Shown here: piece by piece, positions 58,056 to 64,000 of the stretch | Position numbering within the stretch: the first letter of the stretch is position 1 | Layout: each line of letters starts with the position of its first letter | Assembly (NCBI GenBank): GCA_033762735.1 | Contig: JANRLJ010000069.1 | Coordinates: 1 to 64,000 of the forward strand | Direction of reading: 5' to 3' | DNA: 64,000 nucleotides | DNA from: JANRLJ01 sp033762735 | GTDB taxonomy: Bacteria > Chloroflexota > Anaerolineae > Aggregatilineales > Phototrophicaceae | Translations under genes and position numbers: made by a program | The notes under the pieces: model-generated | What the model saw: only the letters and a program-made list of their open reading frames with translations | Told to the model about the DNA's origin: nothing | The model's database searches: none

Positions 58056-59777
58056 ATGACAAAGAATAACGCCACACGCGGGCGCGATGATCTGCGTGCC
58101 TGGGAAGACAGTAAGCGCGATAATTTCTTTACGGCGGATACCAACCTGCAAGCTGTGCTGCGGCGGCTGCTCAGCGATGAAGCATATGCCAGCGTCCAGC
58201 CAAACCTGACCGACTTCGGCGCGAAGGCGGCGCAGATCATCGACCCGGCTAACAAGGTCGAAGACCGCATTGGCAATCACCCCCGCCTGCAGCGCTACAA
58301 TGGCATCGGTGAGCGCGTCGAGGAAATCGAGTTCCACCCGAATCACGATCTGGTTGGGCGGATGATCTGGCCGAGCGGAATGCTGGCGCTGCAAGCCACG
58401 CCGGGGAATACCGTGCAGCAGATGGCGCTGTTCTATCTGCTGAACCACACCGCTGATGGCTGGTCTTGTGGCATTGCCTGTACATCGGGCCTGATCCGCG
58501 CCTTGCAGCAGGTGGCCGCGCCGGAAGTCCGTGAGCGGTTTTTGCCGCCGCTGCTCGACTCCAACTATGACACGATGCAGCACGGTGCGCAGTTCCTCAC
58601 TGAAGTGCAGGGCGGCAGCGACGTGGGCGCGAACGCAGTGCTGGCGCGGGAGATCGGCGACGGGACGTGGCGCATTACGGGCGAAAAATGGTTCTGCTCC
58701 AACATCAACGCCGATCAATTCCTGGTGATGGCGCGGCCAGAAAATGCGCCCGACGGCACAAAGGGACTCGGTGCGTTTCTCATCCCGCGCAGACTGGCGA
58801 ATGGCGAGACCAACGGCTTCATGATCCGCCGCCTGAAGGACAAACTCGGCACACGGCTGCTGGCAAGCGCCGAACTTGATTTCGTAGACGCGACGGCCTA
58901 TCCCATTGGCCCCATCGAAGCCGGGTTTAAGAACACGGTCGAACTGGTGCTGAACACCTCGCGGCTGATGAACGCGGTATCATGCGCGGGCTTTATCCGA
59001 CGTGCCGCCATCGAAGCCGGGACGTATGCCTGCTTCCGTCAGGCTTTCGGCCAGCCTATCGCCAGCTATCCGCTGGTACAGGAGGCTGTCGCCGATATTC
59101 AAAGCGAGGCCTACGCGGCGGTTGCGTCCAGCTTTGCGCTGGCGGCACTGCTCGATCAGATCGAAACCGGGCAGGCCACCGACGACGACAAGGCCACTTA
59201 TCGAATGTTTGTGAACGTCAACAAGTACATCACCAGCATTCGGGGCAGCGAGAGCATCCACCGCGCCATCGAGGTGCTGGGCGGCAACGGCGCGATTGAG
59301 TCCTTCAGCATTCTGCCGCGCCTGTACCGGGATATGATCGTGCTGGAAAGCTGGGAGGGGACGCATAACGTGCTGTGCCTGCAAGTGCTGCGCGACATCG
59401 CCCGCTTTGGCCTGCATGAGCCGTTCGCCCGCTTCATCCGCGCGCAGCTTGAAGGTGTCCGCGACACTCGCCTGAGTGGTGATGCTGCAACCGTGACGCA
59501 GGCGTTGGACGACTCGCTGGCGCTGCTCGGCAAAATCGCCACACTCGAACCGCAGGCACAGCAGGCTCATGCCCGTCGGCTGATGGACGCCTTCGCCCAT
59601 GTCGCGCAGGCCGCGCTGCTGCTGGCCGAGGCCGACTGGGAACTGGGGCGAGGTCTGCCGACGCTCAAGCCCGATATAGCCGCCTATTTTATCAACCGCC
59701 GCCTTCGTAAGGGTTATGATTCGCTGGACGACAGCGACTATCTGCCGCGCCTGGAGCGGCTGATGAGCGCGTTCTGA
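58056..59777 (+). CDS. AidB-like acyl-CoA dehydrogenase
   Basis: 573 residues from ATG 58056 with AAGGAGAG upstream, longer than ordinary acyl-CoA dehydrogenases and similar to AidB. AidB-like features: HPNHDLVGRMIWPSGML, FLTEVQGGSDVGANA, TGEKWFCSNINAD, ESIHRAIEVLGGNGAIESF and LESWEGTHNVLCLQVL. It binds FAD. AidB is linked to alkylation-damage response, but such proteins also act on acyl-CoA substrates. It follows the toxin-antitoxin pair on the same strand. Confidence 0.9.
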   Translation: MTKNNATRGRDDLRAWEDSKRDNFFTADTNLQAVLRRLLSDEAYASVQPNLTDFGAKAAQIIDPANKVEDRIGNHPRLQRYNGIGERVEEIEFHPNHDLVGRMIWPSGMLALQATPGNTVQQMALFYLLNHTADGWSCGIACTSGLIRALQQVAAPEVRERFLPPLLDSNYDTMQHGAQFLTEVQGGSDVGANAVLAREIGDGTWRITGEKWFCSNINADQFLVMARPENAPDGTKGLGAFLIPRRLANGETNGFMIRRLKDKLGTRLLASAELDFVDATAYPIGPIEAGFKNTVELVLNTSRLMNAVSCAGFIRRAAIEAGTYACFRQAFGQPIASYPLVQEAVADIQSEAYAAVASSFALAALLDQIETGQATDDDKATYRMFVNVNKYITSIRGSESIHRAIEVLGGNGAIESFSILPRLYRDMIVLESWEGTHNVLCLQVLRDIARFGLHEPFARFIRAQLEGVRDTRLSGDAATVTQALDDSLALLGKIATLEPQAQQAHARRLMDAFAHVAQAALLLAEADWELGRGLPTLKPDIAAYFINRRLRKGYDSLDDSDYLPRLERLMSAF

Positions 59778-59859
59778 GGTTGTGCCTTTGGTACGGCTTG
59801 AGGCGGAAAAGCGAGGCGTGGTAGGCTAGGGCAACTGCTGACGTTTATCGGGGATTACC

Positions 59860-60351
59860 ATGCCCAAAGTGACTACGCTTCTGCTCGTCGTGCTGCTCTT
59901 CCTCACTGCCTGTGAAGGCGTTCAGTATTCCGAAGACGCCAATTATTCCTACGTCACCATTACACTGCCAGAACAGCAGGTCGCCGATCTCCTCAGCGGC
60001 CTGCTGACCTATGGCAATCCACCGCTGATGTATACGGCGCAGGTACAGTTGAACGCAGGCGAGATTTACATCACGGGCGAGGCCAACGATGGGCGCGGCG
60101 GTCGGCTGCCGGGGACGCTGCGAGCGCAGGTGTGGATTGAAAACGGTGGGCTGCGCGTGACTGTGACCGAATTCATCATCTCTGGCTATTCAGCGGATGC
60201 GTCTGCCATCGCGCAGGTCAACCAGGCGCTCTATCAGGGCTTTACGCAAGCGTCGGCCAATGACCGCAATGCGACCGAATTCACTGAATTCAACGTTACC
60301 GATTCAGCCGTGCGTTTTACGCTGCGTGCGCCGCGCACCCCTGCGCCGTAG
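59860..60351 (+). CDS. Small lipoprotein
   Basis: 163 residues. Lipoprotein signal with lipobox FLTAC (MPKVTTLLLVVLLFLTACEG). The mature part is beta-rich with a helix (DASAIAQVNQALYQGFTQAS) and a terminal strand SAVRFTLRA. No family recognised. The gene directly precedes the tRNA-Gln promoter. Confidence 0.65.
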   Translation: MPKVTTLLLVVLLFLTACEGVQYSEDANYSYVTITLPEQQVADLLSGLLTYGNPPLMYTAQVQLNAGEIYITGEANDGRGGRLPGTLRAQVWIENGGLRVTVTEFIISGYSADASAIAQVNQALYQGFTQASANDRNATEFTEFNVTDSAVRFTLRAPRTPAP

Positions 60352-60363
60352 CGACATTAACGG

Positions 60364-60391
60364 TTGCATCAGAGGGTAATTCTGCTATACT
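60364..60391 (+). promoter_or_regulatory. Promoter of tRNA-Gln
   Basis: TTGCAT (60364-60369), a 16-base spacer and TATACT (60386-60391), 12 bases before the tRNA 5' end. Confidence 0.6.
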
Positions 60392-60403
60392 GCAAAGAGA
60401 AAT

Positions 60404-60474
60404 TGGGAGATAGTTCAACGGCAGAACTGCGGACTTTGGATCCGTTAATCCTGGTTCGAATCCAGGTCTCCCAG
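60404..60474 (+). tRNA. trnQ: tRNA-Gln (anticodon UUG)
   Basis: The full cloverleaf can be drawn: acceptor TGGGAGA/TCTCCCA, D arm GTTC … GAAC, anticodon arm GCGGA-CTTTGGA-TCCGT with anticodon TTG, a 4-base variable loop, and T arm CCTGG-TTCGAAT-CCAGG. The discriminator base is G, as in glutamine tRNAs. CCA is not encoded (GCATTG follows). Confidence 0.96.
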
Positions 60475-60603
60475 CATTGATTAGGCGCTTCGAACATCTC
60501 AGTGATGAAGATGTGCCTTGCCTGCCCGCACCTGTTTTTCCCCATTATGATGATGCCTCTCCAAAGAGATCGTGTTAGAGGATAATCTCCTGTGGTAATA
60601 CGG

Positions 60604-61641
60604 ATGAGTTCAATCAGTAATCAATATCTGGGAATCAACGCTCATCTGCACAGCCATTTTCTCCACACCGAAAGCGAAGGCTGGGAGGAGTTTCATAGTA
60701 GCCATATCACTGATTTAACGCGGGCACTAAATGCGCATCTCCCACAAATGGGTTATATTGCACGGCAGGAACGGTCACTGCAAATACGTCATTTTGATGA
60801 GCCGCTTGCTCCAATCTCCGATGTGCTCATTAGCGACGTGTCACGATCTGATACTGCGCCGCTCACCTTCGCCATGTTCCAGGCACAGACCGCGCTGCAG
60901 GTGCCCGCTTCCACTTTGCTGGAAAGGGAGCCAGCAGATCTAAAACGTCCGACGGCGATTAAGATTTATGAAGGAACCGAGGGGGTGGCAGGTTCGCGTG
61001 AAAAGCCAGTCGCGTGGATTGAACTGCTGTCTCCATCGAATAAAGCGGGTTCAGGGTATGCCAGTTATGTTGCCAAGCGAGAGGCGCTGCTGGCGAACTG
61101 GCTGGTGTTTGTCGAACTGGATTACTTGCACGGTATTTCGACAACCCTGCAAACCTTGCCCGATTATCGCCCGTCAGGGCGCGACCAGAAACCGCGTGAT
61201 GAAGCACACCCTTATCACCTCTGGCTAATTGACCCGCGCCAGCCGCCGGACGAACCGCAGAGTGCGGCGATTGCGGCATTTGATGTTGACCAGCCGATTC
61301 CCATGCTCAGCATCCCTTTGAACCGGGGTGACATGCTCCACTTCGACTTCAACGTGGTTTATCATCAGACGTTTCGTGCACAGCCCGCGTTTGGCTTAGC
61401 GGTGAATTATGCGACAGCGCCGGAAGCAGTGGAGCGTGATTACAATGAGCGCGATCAGAGGGCGATTGCTGCCCGTATGCTCACGGTACAAAGGCTGCAT
61501 CGTGAGGGATCAGTGCTGCCGGATAAACCTCATGGAGTTGATCCCAGGTTAATGGAGGGACTGCGCCGCCACCCCGAGTTTGTTTCACAGGTGCTTCGCG
61601 CGGTACAGCCGATCACCGTCCCCTGGATGGAAATGGAATAA
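60604..61641 (+). CDS. DUF4058 family protein
   Basis: 345 residues from ATG 60604; a GTG at 60592 closer to a GAGGA box is a possible alternative. Conserved segment VAWIELLSPSNKAGSGYASY, followed by AKREALLANWLVFVELDYLH, fits DUF4058 (I/V-E-I-L-S-P-x-N-K … Y-x-x-K-R). It contains a beta-rich PD-(D/E)XK-like core (E and the SPSNK lysine), but nuclease activity is not established. The family is common in Chloroflexota and cyanobacteria. Lower GC content than its neighbours. Confidence 0.85.
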   Translation: MSSISNQYLGINAHLHSHFLHTESEGWEEFHSSHITDLTRALNAHLPQMGYIARQERSLQIRHFDEPLAPISDVLISDVSRSDTAPLTFAMFQAQTALQVPASTLLEREPADLKRPTAIKIYEGTEGVAGSREKPVAWIELLSPSNKAGSGYASYVAKREALLANWLVFVELDYLHGISTTLQTLPDYRPSGRDQKPRDEAHPYHLWLIDPRQPPDEPQSAAIAAFDVDQPIPMLSIPLNRGDMLHFDFNVVYHQTFRAQPAFGLAVNYATAPEAVERDYNERDQRAIAARMLTVQRLHREGSVLPDKPHGVDPRLMEGLRRHPEFVSQVLRAVQPITVPWMEME

Positions 61642-61701
61642 ACCATTAGTGGAAACCATCACGCTTACCTTGTCCGAGTATTACCTCTAATTGAACCGTT
61701 T

Positions 61702-63762
61702 TTATTCCACCCGTGTGGCGGCCTGCGGTTCAAGCTGAATATTGAGCGACCAGTTGCCGTTGAGGTCAACCGCCCAGGCCGCGAATTCATAGAGGCTGCC
61801 GGGGACGCCAATGTAGGTCGCGCTGCGCTGGTCGGCGCGGTCGATGTTCAGCCACACCGTCCAGTCACCGCCGTTCACCCGCACCCAGATGACAAACGCC
61901 GCGATTCCGGTATCGTCAATCCCGCCCCAAGCGACGGTAAACTGCGCCGGGCTGGTGGGCGGCAGCGGGGAGATGCTGGCCTGTGGTGGGGTGATGTCCT
62001 GGGCAATGTCGAAAGTCGGTGTGGGGAGGGGTGGCGCGGCAGTGGGAACGGATGCAGTGACGGTCAGAAAAGGTGTTGATATGGTCTGCTCAACGGACGG
62101 CGCTGCCGGGGGCGACAGCGCCGATTCGGGTGTTGGCGGAGCAGGAATGGGTGCTGGTGGTGTTACGGTCGGTTCGAGCGCAATCGCGTTCGACGGCATT
62201 TGCCCGCCCGGTCGCTCGATCAGAATAAAGGGTGCGCCGCCGATGGCCGCATCCTGGCCGGGCGGTGGGTTGGGGATGTTATCGGGCTGAGCAGGGGGCA
62301 GTTGCAGCCTGTAGACGCCGTCCTGCGCGTCGATCAGGCGCGGGCTGGCGAAGGAGTCGTTCAGCGTCAGGATTTGGGCGTTCTGCCCGGCGGCAGGCAG
62401 TTCAAAAGTGAGGGGGTCGAACGTTGTGTTCCAGACCAGCGTCAGCCGTTCGTCGCGTTCAGGACGCTGAAACGTCAGCACCCAGACACGGCCATCGGCG
62501 CTTACCCGGTCGAGCGGCGTAAAGGGTGTTGTGCCGAACAGTTCGGCCAGCAGGCGATACGCATTGGCAGATGGGCGTGGGGTTCCCGGCTGGGGATGCT
62601 GCCGGAAGCAGGCATAGTTCGGCAGATTGCGCAGCAGGCCGAAGGAATCGCCATAAAGCTGGCTGTTGGGCGCGAAGTCCGTCCCGGCGGGTTGGTCGCC
62701 GCAGTCGTCATACAACTGATGATAAAAGACGACTTCTGCTCCCCGCGCATAGGCGAAGGCGGTGCTTTGAATGAGATAATGCGCCTGCTGCTGGATCGTC
62801 GCGTAGCCCCGGCTGTCCGCCGCCCAGGTCGGGCCGGGATAATCGTCCCAGATCGGCACCCCGCTTTCGTTCAGCCACACAGGGCGCTCCAGCCCATACG
62901 CCGTCAGCGAGTCCCGCGCCACCTGAATCAGCCAGCCGCTGCGCCAGGGGTCGCCATAGCTGTGGACGGCGACGCGATCCATGAAATAGTTGAAGCGCTC
63001 CGCCAGTGGATCACGCGAGTACAGCCGGAGCACCTGCGCCAGCCAGTTGACGCCGCCGTTGGGGTAGAGCAGCCCACCGAACATGATCTGCGTCTGTGGG
63101 TCGGCGTGTTTGGCCGCGATATAGGCCACCTTCAGCAGTCGGGCATAGTCTTCGATGCTCCCCTGCCAGAACTGGCGGAAATCCGGCTCGTTCCAGACTT
63201 CCCACACCCGCACCCCCGCGTTTGCCCCCAGGTTCAACCCTGCAGTAAAGCTCCCGCCCGGCCTGTAACGCGCCACCGCGTTATAGACGTAGTGCGCCCA
63301 GGGATTCGCCGGGTTAAAGCCTTTGCCTGCTTCGGGAATATCACTGCCATCATCGAAGATGGGCGCATATAACCCGGTCATCTGCGTCTCTTCGTCGGCG
63401 TAAAAGGCGGGTCGGCCTATCAGAATCGCGTTGATCTGCAACCCGTGCGTCAGATCGGCAGCGACCAGCCGATCATAAGCCTCCCACGTCCATTGATCCG
63501 GCTGCGGCTGCACCTGCTCCCAGTAGAGCGGCCAGCGATTCCATCCGGCACCGAGTGCCAGCGCGGTCTGATAGCGCAGGGAGTCCGTCTGGCCGGGGCC
63601 GCTGATGTGGGTGATGCCAAGCCGGGAGGCACGCAGATAGCCATCGAAGGGGACAGCATTGGTCTGGGCTTCCAGCCGCAGACTCATGGTTGCCAGTGCT
63701 ACGACGATGAGGACAGCGAGCAAGGGAAAGGTGTCTGGTGGGGAAAGACGATGCTGAGACAT
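61702..63762 (-). CDS. Secreted clan-A (TIM-barrel) glycoside hydrolase-like protein
   Basis: 686 residues from ATG 63762; the open frame to 63981 overlaps the next gene and is rejected. Signal (LLAVLIVVALATMSLRLEA) and a TIM barrel (about 40-400): ALALGAGWNRWPLYWEQVQP, acid/base Glu in VWEVWNEPDFRQFW (near 193) and nucleophile candidate in PVWLNESGVP (near 297). These are GH5/GH39-like positions. A beta domain, a Pro-rich linker (about 510-610) and a C-terminal Ig-like domain (PPQASISPLP … WAVDLNGNWS) follow. It is probably active on a polysaccharide outside the cell. Confidence 0.82.
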   Translation of the reverse strand: MSQHRLSPPDTFPLLAVLIVVALATMSLRLEAQTNAVPFDGYLRASRLGITHISGPGQTDSLRYQTALALGAGWNRWPLYWEQVQPQPDQWTWEAYDRLVAADLTHGLQINAILIGRPAFYADEETQMTGLYAPIFDDGSDIPEAGKGFNPANPWAHYVYNAVARYRPGGSFTAGLNLGANAGVRVWEVWNEPDFRQFWQGSIEDYARLLKVAYIAAKHADPQTQIMFGGLLYPNGGVNWLAQVLRLYSRDPLAERFNYFMDRVAVHSYGDPWRSGWLIQVARDSLTAYGLERPVWLNESGVPIWDDYPGPTWAADSRGYATIQQQAHYLIQSTAFAYARGAEVVFYHQLYDDCGDQPAGTDFAPNSQLYGDSFGLLRNLPNYACFRQHPQPGTPRPSANAYRLLAELFGTTPFTPLDRVSADGRVWVLTFQRPERDERLTLVWNTTFDPLTFELPAAGQNAQILTLNDSFASPRLIDAQDGVYRLQLPPAQPDNIPNPPPGQDAAIGGAPFILIERPGGQMPSNAIALEPTVTPPAPIPAPPTPESALSPPAAPSVEQTISTPFLTVTASVPTAAPPLPTPTFDIAQDITPPQASISPLPPTSPAQFTVAWGGIDDTGIAAFVIWVRVNGGDWTVWLNIDRADQRSATYIGVPGSLYEFAAWAVDLNGNWSLNIQLEPQAATRVE

Positions 63763-63853
63763 GAGAACCGCACTGAGCTGATGAGAATAATTCGGATGTG
63801 CCGGACAGAAAACAGGGTGCAGAAGCCTCCCTGTTTTCCACGAAAAGTCAGTT

Positions 63854-64000
63854 TTACCGTTCGTTGGTCGGTCGTGCAACAGGGAGCGCCATAATCGCCG
63901 CCGGGTCTGCATACAGCGAGGACAGCGCCATCCACACCAGCCCGTCGCCGTTGCGATAAAGCTGGACCCAATCGCCCGCACGGTTGCGCCCGATAGCGGT
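63854..64000 (-). CDS. C-terminal end of a bacterial SH3-domain protein (cut by window edge)
   Basis: The last 48 residues up to a TAA at 63856-63854: AIGRNRAGDWVQLYRNGDGL, then VWMALSSLYADPAAIMALPV. The pattern G-R-x-x-x-G-D-W-V-Q-L … G-L-V-W-x-x-x-x-L is a bacterial SH3 (SH3b) domain end. The main part lies beyond 64000. It is probably an extracytoplasmic protein co-transcribed with the glycosidase, whose start lies 92 bases downstream. Confidence 0.6.
   Translation of the reverse strand, partial: TAIGRNRAGDWVQLYRNGDGLVWMALSSLYADPAAIMALPVARPTNER

Noticed and set aside
62200..63372. 390-codon open frame on the + strand
   Set aside because: Antisense to the glycosidase gene, which shows signal peptide and catalytic motifs.

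Overview
The window is about 64 kb of GC-rich (roughly 58-60 %) bacterial chromosome, densely coded on both strands. It most resembles a Chloroflexota (Anaerolineae-like) genome. The evidence is a xanthorhodopsin-type proton pump, many secreted TolB/PD40 beta-propeller lipoproteins or membrane proteins, DUF4139 and DUF4058 proteins, oligoendopeptidase F, Uma2 nucleases, soluble receiver/histidine-kinase fusions and ECF sigma regulation. No ribosomal RNA or phylogenetic marker operon is present, so this placement is an inference. No prophage and no CRISPR array was seen.

Layout. 0-3 kb: a TPP-dependent decarboxylase/synthase-like gene running off the left edge, followed by a decayed IS607-type element (tnpB intact, tnpA reduced to its helix-turn-helix stump, omega-RNA-like right end). 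3.4-5 kb: a secreted beta-propeller protein and a small, strongly promoted, structured transcript with an 11-codon ORF. 5-8.3 kb, minus strand: HtrA-like protease, dual-specificity phosphatase and GNAT, next to a DnaJ/CbpA chaperone. 8.5-11.2 kb: a TIR-NACHT protein, then a REP-associated tyrosine transposase (RAYT) region with a degenerate RAYT copy and REP palindromes. 11.3-20 kb: receiver-kinase, EamA transporter, tandem pseudokinase-kinase, moaA, a YdeI/DUF1905 protein and a secreted protein built from 36-residue repeats. 20-26.5 kb: GAF protein, ECF sigma and partner, coiled-coil membrane protein, rhodopsin, pspA and a second receiver-kinase, so this part looks like a light, stress and membrane-energy region. 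26.5-30.4 kb: homoserine dehydrogenase, cmk, an alpha/beta hydrolase and an MBL hydrolase lying between inverted repeats. 30.6-40 kb: a very large VWA membrane protein, a DICT-PAS histidine kinase and three adjacent beta-propeller proteins. 40-49.4 kb: DUF362, GH13, pterin dehydratase, pepF and two secreted proteins, interspersed with most of the window's REP palindromes, ending in a SelW-like selenoprotein whose selenocysteine codon is an in-frame TGA. 49.4-64 kb: assorted metabolic and secreted proteins, a VapBC-like module, an AidB-like acyl-CoA dehydrogenase, tRNA-Gln and a clan-A glycosidase, ending in the 3' end of an SH3-domain gene.

Main highlights. (1) A CxxU selenoprotein with a plausible bacterial SECIS hairpin. 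(2) A rhodopsin with D98/T102/E109/K237 and glycine at the carotenoid-antenna fenestration position. (3) At least 14 copies of a REP palindrome in which the outer ends are conserved while the inner stem varies but stays self-complementary, together with one RAYT gene that carries a REP inside its own reading frame. (4) A TIR-NACHT protein ending without a sensor domain beside that RAYT. (5) A pseudokinase-kinase tandem. (6) A small structured RNA/leader-peptide unit at 4.8 kb.
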